64,000 bases of DNA, taken from the NCBI GenBank assembly GCA_028829895.1, contig CM054177.1, positions 30,329,564-30,393,563 of the forward strand. Reading direction: 5' to 3'. The notes beneath the pieces were generated by a model. It worked only from the letters and a program-made list of their open reading frames with translations, was not told where the DNA came from and did no database searches. Origin of the DNA: Sinotaia quadrata (lineage: Eukaryota; Mollusca; Gastropoda; Architaenioglossa; Viviparidae). Numbering within the stretch: position 1 is the stretch's first letter; every line of letters begins with the position of its first letter. The position numbers were made by a program, and so were the translations under genes. This document shows, one piece after another, positions 13,201 through 23,400 of this stretch.

Positions 13201-15468
13201 GTGGCATGGACTATTTGGATACCAACCATTCAATGCATTAACAAAAATATATTTTTTAAAAAACACTCTTCATCTGGTAATCATGCTAAAACTGAAGAAG
13301 TGCAATATACATGTATATAAAATATACATGAGCGTGCTCTACATCAAGTTAGCACACTAAAATTGTGCAAGTGCAAAGATTTGTATTGAAAACTGTGCTG
13401 TATTACAAATTTTGTTCTGGCTTCACCCTGCATTTGTCAGAATATCAGTCATTCATTCCAACAAACAAAAATGGGTAAAGGTTTAAAAAGCTATATTTAA
13501 TTAGATTTTGTGTTTAGTCATTTAATCCACAGATAATATAAAATAGAGCTACTACACTGAGTTGTTTTTTTCTCACTCAACATCAAGTTGCTGGCAAAAC
13601 TGATCCAGCTAGATCTATCTCCTTAATTCCTACTAAAATTAACACAAAGAACTATTGAAAAATTGAAACAATTAAATATGAATTATTATGAGAGAAACTC
13701 AACAGAAAACTCCTCAACAGATATATAATATTTATCTGGACAGTTTGAGACACACAAGCAAAAGGTAAGGCTGGATTTCAAATTAAATATCAAAATAATT
13801 CAGTAGTAATGATTAGAAATATGAAAGAGAATGAAATAATAGTGTGTTACTGTAACATACAACCATGCAGACAAAGCTGTTTTCTGAGATCATTGTTTTA
13901 TTTAATTTTATTAATAATTGTACTGATTTGCTAACTGTACAGCCAATAAACCACTGAATTGAAATTTTTGAAATATTTCCGGTGCTGATGTACCCAACTA
14001 TCTAGGCTGAGCAGAGTGACACATTTCCCCTCAGTTCTATAATAGCTACTATTGTAGTAACACAAATAGGTCAATATTAGCTACATATATAAATTATTGC
14101 AATATTTATACATTTGGATTAATTGGATATGGTAGAAATAAAAAAAATGATTGATACTACTGACATCTCTTTTCTTCCAGCATCTCATTAAAAACTGAAA
14201 TTACACTGATCAGATCTGCCAACTTCATATATATATAAGACAATATCATAAAGGCAACATGATATTACACATTTTTATAGTTGAATGCAGTGATGGGTCT
14301 AGAATAAACTGGTAGATATCTCTTTGGATTATGAATTAAAAATATATCTCTCAAATTCCAGAATATTTTTTATATGAATAAAATTTCTTAAATAGGACCT
14401 GATGATCTAAGGTAATTAACTCTCAATCACTTAAACTGTTGAGAAATAAAAATATATTCTGAGAAATATGATTCAAAAGTTTAATCATCTAATTTGCCTG
14501 TTACTACTGACAAAAAGAGTTTAAATTTGTATTGGTTTGGTATATTCTAAAATAGATATTTTAAATTAGTAAGCAGCATGCCTTTAAGTTATCACTAGCT
14601 TAAAATGGTGGACTTAAAGTATAGTTTGACAGATGAAATGAAAAATTGGTTCCTTTGTATGCTAGAGACCATATTTTTTTAAAAGGTACCTTGGATAGTT
14701 GAAAATCAAAAATAGTAGCCATTGTTAGCAGCCTAGGCAAAATTGTACCCAGAAATTCCATCAATATCTCCACTCATACAGTCAATCTCCCCACTCATAC
14801 TCACGCCTCTCAAAGCTCCCAATATATACTTGCAAAGATCTCCATACATACAGTCAATCTTCCCCACTCATTCTCACCCCTCCCAAAGCTCTCAATATAT
14901 ACTTGCAGAGATCTGCACATCAGTAAAAACTGAAAGTGGACACAAAACTTAAACCAGAAAAATAAATATAGTAAAGATTCACGGAATGTTTTGACAACAG
15001 CGAATTTAATTAATAGTTCGAAAACCTAATGCCTAGTGAAGTTTGACTATAATATTGTGTAAAAGCTTGGTAGAAGTGTGCAACGACATGAAAGAGGAGG
15101 TTAGAATTACTTTTGTACTTCATGTGCTGATGTTAGTTAATTGTAATAAAGAAAAATATTGTGCTAAAAATATTAATAAAAACTCACGGCTCCTCAGGCT
15201 CTGGCGTAATGACGATTATTTTATCAAGCTCCTCTTTCAGAGACTGAGCATCTTCTGACAAACCCACATCTTGTGTTGTAGCCTGTTCCCCCTCATTTGA
15301 TGTTTGTTCCTGCTCATTTTCCTGACCATTAGTTAAGTTTTCACTTGGATCAAGAGGATTATCAAAAGGATTATCAGTACTATCCTCTGGATCGGTAACT
15401 GTTATCGCTATACTTTCTCCCTCCATCTTGAGCAACCTGATAACTTCCTTACTAAACACTTTGCGCAT
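1160..15468 (-). CDS. DRC7: DRC7 (dynein regulatory complex subunit 7), 5' half; 8 exons, partial
   Basis: Subunit of the nexin-dynein regulatory complex of motile cilia and flagella (also called CCDC135/lobo). Coding exons in transcript order: 15188-15468, 11970-12135, 10685-10810, 9688-9882, 6538-6696, 4837-5055, 3197-3313, 1160-1235; all have GT-AG borders and phases join without a stop, giving about 446 residues. Family landmarks seen: ELYNWD, the transglutaminase-like core [55 protein letters not shown] and DMPPSWVE. The full-length family protein is roughly twice as long, so the C-terminal half lies beyond the left edge. The core keeps Cys (about residue 209) and His (about 325); the acidic position is Glu in IEPFTG (about 344), where I recall Asp in human. 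Start uncertain: ATG at 15468 or in-frame ATG at 15426; a non-coding first exon may lie upstream. Confidence 0.95.
1310..1640. repeat. Degenerate repeat with TA microsatellites
   Basis: Around five copies of GATGGAAGATTAACTCAA alternate with (TA)n and A-rich tracts, inside a DRC7 intron. Confidence 0.7.
3197..3313 (-). CDS. DRC7: DRC7 exon 7
   Basis: 117 nt, phase 0-0. Encodes [17 protein letters not shown] then an acidic end IDVYDDDE. Matches the family DLGDPVRWEYM segment. Acceptor TGCAG, donor GTTAGT. Confidence 0.94.
3340..3600. repeat. Tandem repeat, about 72-bp units, 3-4 copies
   Basis: Units share GACAAATAATTAATATCTTA, CTTACTGTACTCATAATATC and AACACCAAGA. Sits just upstream (in transcript sense) of the acceptor of DRC7 exon 7. 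Confidence 0.85.
4090..4480. repeat. Degenerate repeat, 45-65 bp units
   Basis: Repeated TTGATGGTATAAACAAGATG-like blocks, about seven copies, in the intron between DRC7 exons 6 and 7. Confidence 0.65.
4837..5055 (-). CDS. DRC7: DRC7 exon 6
   Basis: 219 nt, phase 0-0. Encodes [34 protein letters not shown] and YWVNMQDC, the best-conserved block of DRC7 and the likely site of the second and third members of a transglutaminase-type Cys-His-acid triad. Confidence 0.96.
5510..5845. repeat. Two adjacent tandem repeats (about 60 bp)
   Basis: Two copies of a unit with GAATCAAAAAATTAAGATTA lead into three near-identical copies of a unit with GCATTGATGGTAGAGGACAA and GGTACAGGTAGTGCAAGT, in the intron after DRC7 exon 5. 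Confidence 0.85.
6218..6537. repeat. About 30-bp tandem array abutting the DRC7 exon 5 donor
   Basis: About eleven degenerate copies of CCTACCTATAAACTTACCTA with ATTAAACAG. Read on the minus strand each typical unit carries GGTAAGTT, the same sequence as the genuine donor at 6531-6538, which is the terminal unit of the array. Confidence 0.85.
6538..6696 (-). CDS. DRC7: DRC7 exon 5
   Basis: 159 nt, phase 0-0. Encodes [15 protein letters not shown] then a charged helix rich in A, E, K, R. Donor is CTTG|GTAAGT; the downstream intron begins directly with an array of about 30-bp units that repeat this donor-like sequence (6218-6537). Confidence 0.93.
7395..7695. repeat. 47-bp tandem repeat, 6 copies
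   Basis: Near-perfect units start at 7414, 7461, 7508, 7555, 7602 and 7649 with TCAGGGCATGACATGACAAT; each also contains CTGCTTTACAG. Lies in the intron between DRC7 exons 4 and 5 and ends beside the piggyBac fragment. Confidence 0.95.
7695..8140 (+). pseudogene. piggyBac-type transposase fragment, decayed
   Basis: Broken plus-strand reading contains [57 protein letters not shown] and GVPDINSH. This order matches the N-terminal part of piggyBac/PGBD transposases (LFF..ETL..I...TN.YA, T..E.KA..G, I...P....YWS). Stops and frame changes show it is dead. Only the N-terminal third is seen. Lies within a DRC7 intron, antisense to the gene. Confidence 0.8.
8140..9687. other. DRC7 intron 4 remainder
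   Basis: AT-rich, no exon recognised. A weak repeat at about 8985-9090 reiterates GAGATCTTA plus AATTTCAA three to four times. Confidence 0.5.
9688..9882 (-). CDS. DRC7: DRC7 exon 4 (transglutaminase-like core)
   Basis: 195 nt, phase 0-0. Encodes [13 protein letters not shown] followed by [13 protein letters not shown] and ETREICPL, the transglutaminase-like papain-fold core with the nucleophile-position cysteine. Acceptor TTTCAG, donor GTGAGT. Confidence 0.96.
10150..10330. repeat. 34-bp tandem repeat, 5 copies
   Basis: Nearly perfect copies of a unit containing AATTCATTTTAATCATTGTC and AATTTAACAGTT, in a DRC7 intron. Confidence 0.95.
10685..10810 (-). CDS. DRC7: DRC7 exon 3
   Basis: 126 nt, phase 0-0. 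Encodes [28 protein letters not shown]; the ELYNWD motif is characteristic of DRC7. Acceptor GGCAG, donor GTGAGC. Confidence 0.94.
11491..11607. repeat. 61-bp direct duplication
   Basis: 11491-11546 and 11552-11607 are identical or nearly so over about 56 bp (AGAACACAACAATATGATAT ... CTTCTTTTACTGA). Within a DRC7 intron. Confidence 0.93.
11970..12135 (-). CDS. DRC7: DRC7 exon 2
   Basis: Encodes [24 protein letters not shown] and [13 protein letters not shown], matching the conserved SYKTNTPKEE / NFSRQY / PLNECEV region of DRC7. Length 166 nt restores phase 0 after exon 1. Confidence 0.93.
12320..12423. repeat. (GATT)n then (GGTT)n microsatellite
   Basis: About 100 bp of GATT and GGTT tetranucleotides, with two GGCT variants. 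It creates a false TNQP-repeat reading frame on the minus strand. Confidence 0.95.
12424..15187. other. DRC7 intron 1
   Basis: No exon recognised. At about 14745-14915 a unit of about 67 bp (CCCACTCAT, CTCAAAGCTC, AATATATACTTGCA, AGATCT) occurs twice. Confidence 0.55.
15188..15468 (-). CDS. DRC7: DRC7 exon 1 (first coding exon seen)
   Basis: Encodes an acidic, poorly conserved N-terminus ending in [18 protein letters not shown]. The donor is GTGAGT just below 15188. The ATG at 15468 opens the longest frame; MEGESIAI from 15426 is the alternative start. A possible acceptor (ATCAG) at about 15479 means this exon could be internal. Confidence 0.8.
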
Positions 15469-15480
15469 CCATGGCAACTG

Positions 15481-17870
15481 ATAACATATAGTTCATATAC
15501 ATTTTCTATTAATACCAAACAAACAGGACAAAATACAAAACCTTTCATTGCATTCTATAAATCATTGCTTTGCTTAAGATTAATGTCACTATTTAAAATT
15601 GTTAAAATTTAAAGTTGTTTTTGGCGCAGTGATTTGCCTAATATTCGTTCTACTGAGCTAGCTTGAGAACCTCTCATACGTCGGAGATAGAAAGATACAA
15701 AGCGTCATTAGCTACTGTTGTACTATCACTCAACTCATTGATACATATCTATCTAAACAAAAATAAATAAAGTTAAATAAAAAAAATTATTATTATTTAG
15801 TTCAGTGGTACTAATTTGTCAGGTGCGCTGATCACTTAAGTCCGTGAGAAAAGAAGTTCATGGTCATGTGATAAAACAGGTCCATTCTAAATTCTTCACA
15901 AATAATATAAAACGTAATAATTCAAATTAAACTTTCACTTAAAATTAAGTGTTATACACATTTATATTGTTTTGTTTGTTGTAATTATAACTAAACTGGA
16001 AACTTGATATGAGTGTTTCGACAGAAAGCAAGCCATCATTATAAATAGTTGTTGTTTTTTTTCCCAAAAAATATCAGAGCATATTTAAATATGTATGTTA
16101 TTTCTACAAAAGAACATGACGTGTTGTGTCTAAGTAAGTATATCAAAGTGTATATGGATATAAATTAGTACTCTAAGTGAATATATAAGGCATTTAACTC
16201 TGTGAAATTTTTTGTTGCCATTTGAAACTGGTATTCCTTTTGGTAGTAAGAAGAGTTTAACAGCAAAGTCACCCACAGGGAGAAGAGAGTATCACGGCCC
16301 GCATAAAATTGTTTTGTGGCCTGCACTCATACAAAAGAGATATTTTTAATTTAATTAAATTTTGCATCTTGAACTTTAATTTTTTGTTTTATGTGGCCCT
16401 TGGGGTTGAATAAATTGGACCATAATGATCTATATATATAACTAGGATGTTTTCTATTACTGGTTTAATAGAAAGACCCACAACAATTGGCCTTGTTTAT
16501 AATTTCAAAAAGATTTGTATTTATATGCACTCAGTAATAGCAGTAAATGGTCTGCTTTAATATTAGTGTTATCTTTTTACTGAAAACTTTTATACTATTT
16601 TACAGACCTCATTGAAAATATTAAGCAACAAAGTACTATTATTATTATTTTTAACTCCAAATTTTATACTTTTTACTTTTTCCATCATGCCATATATATT
16701 TAAATGTTAAGCCCTATCATAGAAAGCATAAAATCTCAAATATCTTATCTTTAATTTCTTTGGTACATTTCTCATATTTAAAGTTAACATGTTTATCCTA
16801 GAAAGCATAAGATTTCAAGTAATTTATCTCTAATCCCTGGAACAGTTCTCATACTCCAAGTTAATAAATTTATAACGGAAAGCAGGTATCTGTAATCTCT
16901 TAGGCATATATCTCAATTCTAACAAACTTGAAAGAATAGCTGTGGCTGATCTAATACTGCTATGTAAATGATTTAATATTACAATTTAAAAATTAAAGAT
17001 TTAAAATTAGGTGATCAGATGAAATGTGGTCAGATGATTAAATAAAAAAAGATATTTACTTAAGTAAATTAATCTTTATTAAATGTCTGGAAGGTCAAAT
17101 AAAGTACAACTATAAATTAATATACACAACCATCCACATATGCATGCTCTTTATTCATGTATATACAATGTGTATATATATATATATATATAGCATACAT
17201 ATTCAAGCATCTAATAAACATCTAATATTATGTTTACGGAGATTTACTTTAGGCTATATAATTTGCCTATGATTTTTCCATGTGACTGGGTTAAATTAAA
17301 TTTATGTCTTACTGAAGGTATGACTTGACCAAAAAAAATATCATCTGAACATTAGTGTCTTGTTATATTGCAAACAAAACCCAAACCTAGTCTACATTCT
17401 GAAGACATCAGGCATAATATATTGCCTGGACAGTGGCTTAATTGATTCTAAGAGAAAAGAAAAATGTTTTTTATCACTTGCAAATTACATTCTTTATTAT
17501 AATTGAAGAATTTGTGCAGAAATAAGAGTAAATACAACATTTTTAGAATGGTTTTCTCCTAAAAAAAAAAGTTCAAATCTTGATTCATCATCAGATGATC
17601 TCTTAAGTCATTCAAGTTTTGATTTGTGGAATGAAAAAAAGAAACCAACATTCATGCAAACTTAGCCAATACATTTGATGAAAAATAAATTTTTTATAAG
17701 ATATGTATTTTGTATTATTTTAGTAAATATGTGTACATTATGTGCATTCCTCTATTCTTAGGCTTTAGGTGTTACCATTAATGTTAAAAGCAATTTTTGT
17801 AAAGTTAAACCTAAATGATATTACCCAAAATGGCATTGAGAACTCAACTTAAAAAGTTTGGGAAGATAAA
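15481..17870. other. Intergenic: upstream of DRC7
   Basis: AT-rich, presumably contains the DRC7 promoter and any non-coding first exon. About 16270-16440 (CGGCCCGCATAAAATTG ... TGTGGCCCTTGGGG) has the look of a dispersed hAT-type non-autonomous repeat, but I cannot define its ends. A (TA)n tract lies at 17176-17192. Confidence 0.4.
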
Positions 17871-17879
17871 ACTTAAAAC

Positions 17880-18290
17880 CTCATTGCGTTCATTAGGGAG
17901 GAAGGAGAGAAAGAAAAAAGAAAAAGAAAGAGCACATAGAGAGAGATGAAAGATTGACTCGACAGAGAAAACAATAAACAGAGAGAACTGGAATCTGAAA
18001 ATCTTTGGGTCAAATGCAAGAGAATCAAGCTTAAAAAAGCAACAGTAGACGACAAGTCAGCTAAAAACATATTGCGTAGCATCTCTACTGCATCAAATAT
18101 GTGTAGTAGTACCAGTACTGATAGTGCATTGCAAATTTGCTCATTCTGCATGGAGCCATACAGAGAATGACTTAGCTTGGTTTGAAAGGTTGTGTGAGGT
18201 TTATGAATTACTGATATAGATTGGGCTACAGCTTTAGCAGAAAGTGTGAGGGGGTAAAGCACTATCCATGTACATGCAGCTGCCAAAAGA
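17880..18290 (+). pseudogene. Unidentified coding-like fragment, probably dead
   Basis: Plus-strand reading from about 17960 encodes a charged stretch, then KKATVDDKSAKNILRSIS, an S/T-rich part and ICSFCMEPYRE before a stop; shifting frame continues as LAWFERLCEVYE. GC content is higher than the flanks. It does not match a family I can name. The opposite-strand open frame over the same bases looks like a shadow. Could be a transposon or retrocopy remnant. Confidence 0.25.
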
Positions 18291-18429
18291 CCAAGCTCAT
18301 TACCCTGACACTTTGAAACAGACTATTTTCATGCATTTTCAACTGAATCTTCACTTGTAATTAGTTATGGATGATTAATTATTAATAATAATCATCATAA
18401 CCATTAACTAGGTGGCTTTGGCATCACAA

Positions 18430-18509
18430 ATAGATAAAATAGATAGATAGACAGACGGATGGACGGACGGACAGACAGCAGACAGACAGACAGACAGATA
18501 GATAGATAA
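18430..18509. repeat. GATA/GACA/GACG microsatellite
   Basis: About 80 bp of tetranucleotides switching from GATA to GACG/GACA and back to GATA. Confidence 0.93.
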
Positions 18510-20363
18510 AAGTACAGATTTAGTATTTGATAATCAAAACATTAAGCAGGCAAAGTATACTGATCACAGATTTCTATATTTCTGTAAGAAAACTGTTAAT
18601 AAGGCTGTCAAATATCTGTAAATGGGACAAAACTGAACATACATACTTTTTTACAAACCAGCAGTCTTACATAAGTTTAACATAGCCATGCAAAAACTAA
18701 AGCCAAAATGAAGGATGATTTTTATTATGGATATATACATACATGATAATTATCACATATTAAGAGACTGGTTTGCAAGACTGACTGGTCAGTGTGTCTG
18801 GAAAATATTAAGGTACAAAATCAATTCAAGCACACCTCTAATCCCACAATTACATCAACTTCTAGAACACTCATATACAGGCATCTTCAAGTTTACTTTT
18901 CACTATTTTATTGCTTGTACCCAGACTCTATTCATGTTGTTCTCAACCCTTTTTGCCCCGTGCATCCTTTTCACCATATGTAAGAATGTCATTTCCACTT
19001 TTTGTCGCTTGTCTGACTCAAAAGTGCATTTCAGATAATAATAAGTTTGAGTATGTGGTCCCAATTCCCCCCTACCTCTTGAAACCCTAAAAACCTCTCC
19101 ATCCATTCTATTCCCTCCTCCTTAGATATCCCCAGAAATATGAATTTCCATCTGAAAGTTTCTTTAATACCTCTCCCAAATAAATATGTAACTTGTTAAT
19201 TAGTCATTTCTCTTTGCCTCAGAATAATGTCTATTTAATAGTAAGTTCACATTTAACTTATGTCAATTCAATCACAAAGAAATAATATTAAATTTAAAGA
19301 CAACTTTTCATAAAAGTTCTACTCTGAAATGAAGAGGGTAGCTTTTGGCTGTATAGAGAGATAGATAAATACCTAGATATAGATTCAGTTTAATTCTATT
19401 GTCTGGTCTTGGAATGCATAAACTTAACATTGCTTAAAAACATGCAGCTGCGATTTTGACAGATGATAGACATAAAACTATTCTTTATAAAGACTATCTC
19501 AAAAAGAAATCTGTTTTGTAAATTTATTGTACATAACTTCGTTTTTTTTCTCTTTAAAGAATTCTTGTGCACTTTTCTACTAAATGAGTGTCTTGGTGTC
19601 TGTAGCTTACCTACAGGTGATGAAATGAAATAGCTAAAACAAGCTCAAATAGCGTACTATTAAACAAACAAATTCTCATTTTCTATTAAACAGACATATA
19701 TTACCTTATCTCAAATGCAGAAACACAAAAATCTGCGAAAAAATGTTACAGTAATTATACTGACTTGGCTATAAACTAAAAATGTAATTTTTATGAGAAA
19801 AATACTTTTATAAGTAAAAATGTAGTTCAGTACTAATTAAAAATAGAGCATAATGAAGGTATTACATGCTGTTTGCATCAGTATTTAGATTTTTAAAGTA
19901 CAACTGTAGCACAATTTCCATTTTTTTCTTTGAATATTAAATAGCAAACACAAACATTGCCCCATCCTTTATTCCAAATCTAATAACACTGTAACCCCAC
20001 TAATCCTATTCAACACAGTTACAGAAACTTATTCACATACAATAACCCTTTTCAATAGTTATGGTAACTCATTCAGCATAAGAGATTTTCCCCTTGTCAT
20101 TTAATAAAAAAAATATTGTAAGAATGTATTTTAATCAAAAACAAAAGTCTTTTATGTATGTATGTATTTTAATCAAAAAATAAAAGTATTATGGGTATGT
20201 ATGTATTGTTAGATGAATTTATGAGCTTTTCATATCAAACACAACAGTTGTATAATGTAGATACCAAAGTGTGTCAGTGATAGCTGTCTATGAAACCCTT
20301 TCTAATAAAAAAAAATATGAGTTTGTATAATATATAACTAAACTGAGATGACATCATGATGTT
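18510..20363. other. Intergenic: 3' flank of SLC4A1AP
   Basis: No gene recognised. Contains the SLC4A1AP 3' UTR. A minus-strand AATAAA lies at 19968-19973, about 390 nt after the stop, and ATTAAA variants lie closer (about 20130 and 20168); which one is used cannot be told. Confidence 0.45.
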
Positions 20364-20413
20364 TCAATAACCCAACTTGTCATTAAGGCTTGTTCTACCA
20401 TCGCCTGACTGAT
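20364..20413 (-). CDS. SLC4A1AP: SLC4A1AP exon 12 (C-terminus and stop)
   Basis: 50 nt. Encodes [15 protein letters not shown] and TGA. The family C-terminus GQSGDGRTHLNDKYGY is nearly identical. Confidence 0.97.
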
Positions 20414-23400
20414 CTGAAAAAACAAAACAGATTTTATTTTTTAAACAATTGTTTTATTTAAATGAATAAATAAAAGTAAAATTGTATAAATAAAAACCAT
20501 AAAACAACAAATAAATAATTAATTTATACATCGCTCTGATAATAACTGAAAGTGCTACTGATAACCCTTTGTTATGTGAGCATTCCTTTTTAATGTTTGA
20601 GGGATGGGAATCTAATACTATAGTCTTTGTGTTCTAAGGGCTCCATAGTATGAGCTGTGAATCTAACTAGTACTGATAGTCTTTGGGTTCTGAGGGCTCC
20701 ATGGTGTGAGAGCTGTGAATCTAACTAATAGTGATAAGTCTTGGGGTTCTGAAGACTTCTGTGATGTGAGAGCTGTAAATCTAACTAATACTGATAGGCT
20801 TGTGTTCTGAGGTCTTCTCTGATGAGAGGACTGTGAATCTAAAAATGACTAGTCTTTGTGATCTGAGGACTCTTTAATGATGTAGGGGCTGTGAATCAAA
20901 TACCATCAGTTTACTACTAATCAGTTCTTTTGATGTAATGGCTGTCAGACTACTACTAACCAGTTCTTGTGATGTGACAGCTATCAGACCACTACTAACC
21001 AGTTCTTGTGATGTGACAGCTATCAGACCACTACTAACCAGTCCTTGTGTGTGACAGCTGTCATACTACTACTAACCGGTCCTTGTGAGGGCCTTACTTA
21101 CTTGAAGGTGGAAGCCACATAGCATAGTTTGGGTCTGCATCATCATACATCATATTTGGTGCATCAACTTTTTTGCTTCTCTTGGCTACTGTAAAGCTAG
21201 CAACCTAAATGGACAAGAAAAAACACAAAGCTCAACTTCAAACTCCATTAATAGATAAAAGATGATGATCTATGTCAAAAACTAAACTTCATTAATAGTT
21301 AAATAAATGAAATTTAAACAAGCTAAACTGCATTAACAGTTGAATGACATAACCATTACTAAGCTAAACTTTATTAATAGATAGATGGAATAACCATGTC
21401 CTAAAGTTAAACTTAATTTTTAATAGTTAAATGGCATGACCACATCTTCCAAACAACATTTCATAATTTATCTAGAGTAAATGGCAAAAGCATTCTCTAA
21501 AAATAACATTTTCTTTTTTATTAAAGTTTTGTTTTATATATGTAATTCATATATTTATCATTCTTCTACTGTTTAAAATTGCTCCTAATACAAAATAAGT
21601 ACACACTTTAATATTTCATTTTCATATGCATACTTAAGTGAAAATTTTGGTTATCTGAAAGTTTAAATGCAAGTGTCAGAAATACTATACTTTTAACACA
21701 TTAAAGGATTAGTATTGCCTCCAAACACATTTTTTGTAAAATTTTATAACAAAAATTATTATTTCAGTAAAACCTAGTCATTTTGTTGTGAATAAATGAT
21801 AAATGCATTTTGTGAATTAAAATATATTTTCCTTTACGGCATCTTCGGAAACATAATTATAAGCTCGCAATGTTGAATGAGAGGCAGGAAAGTTGTGATT
21901 AGCAGCATGTGTAAGACAAAGGAGTAAGCAGTAAGGAGGAGATATCTCAAATCTATTATAAAATTAGATTAAGTGTTTATCAATTTGAATATGATGAGAA
22001 AAAAAGTTAAAGTGATTCAGAAGGATACATTCACACACACTGACAACATGAGTTCTAAGTCAATTTCAATGGAAGTAGATGATAGATTTAAAGTCCAGCA
22101 ACAATCACGATTAACCTCTCTGATTAAACTACAATATTTGAATGCTAGGCAATTTGATTTATTACTCAGAATGTAGATCTACTGAATAACCACTAACTTT
22201 CTCTATATAAACAATTTTTTTAAAAAGCAATGTTTGGATTTTTACTTTTGTCATATTCCTATGATGTATTTATTAGCAATTGATATATTGTATAGAATTG
22301 AAATTGTGTGATGTGATACAAGAAAACATTAATATTAATAAAATTACAACTTAATAAAATATATACATTTTTTTTTAAATCCAAAGCATACTTTTTAAAA
22401 AACTAAATAATTATGAAAATAATAAAATATAATCAATAGTATAAAATTAAATAAATTAATTATGTGCAACTTTAAATTTAAAAAATATTGCAGTGTAACT
22501 ACATGTAAATTTATATATAAATTAAGGATTATGCACAGACACTTTGGTTGCTAAAATTTCAAATGTATAATTGTAATCTAGTTTTTTAAAATAAATAACA
22601 TCTTACTTTGGTTTTTGGCTCTGAAAATCCCTTTGGAGCTGAAACTTGAGCTGCATCTGAACCTGAAATTGATACCTCATGCGAAGGTAAAATTGGTTCT
22701 TTTCTTTCACAGTGAGATTCAACCGAAATTTCTGTTTGAGTTTTAACTTTTTCTGTTACACAAACCAAACTTCCAGAATCTTTCTTATGTGGTTTCTGAT
22801 ATAAAGTTCTGAGTGAAGTCTGTGAAACTCCAGGGGGTTTTACAGTTTCTTGTGGCTTACACTGTTCATTATTTGTTACAGGAGGTGATTTCTTTTCTTC
22901 CTCTTTTGTACTACTATCATCATCTTCATCTTCCTCAACTTCCTCTTCAAAGGTGGGCTGACCTGGACATACAGTCAAGTCCTGCACAGGAAATACATTT
23001 TTTAAAATGTGTTTGTTTGTTAAATAGAACATAAATATTAATAAAATTTACAATACCATCCAGTAATACAAAATGAAAATACACAAGAAAGATGTAATAA
23101 GTTATGGTCTTTGGTGCCTGAAAGTACATACTGTGTAAAGAAGTACTGGTCATCTAAATAGACAAATGACACATATCTTTTCCAAGTGATGCAAAGAAAT
23201 CAAAAAACATACAGTGGGAAGAACTGATGGTTTCTTGGGACCTTTAGGTACAGTAATCTTCCTCACACCTGCCACAAAACCTGCAGCCACTGGGTGCATC
23301 TGGTGTGATGGTTCATATCTAAAAAGACAAAAATTCAATAAAGACTAAGCACATCACAAAACTAAAGAGTGTTGCCAAGAAATTTTCCATCATACAACCA

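Noticed and set aside
15466..15480. RFX X-box at the DRC7 start (GTTGCCATGGATGC on the minus strand)
   Set aside because: Only one half-site is intact, and it overlaps the likely first coding exon, so it is weak as a ciliary promoter element.
17873..18286. 137-codon minus-strand open frame
   Set aside because: Leu/Ser/Phe-rich complement of purine-rich plus-strand sequence; no family resemblance or splice context.
22813..23034. 73-codon plus-strand open frame
   Set aside because: Shadow of the acidic SLC4A1AP exon 10.
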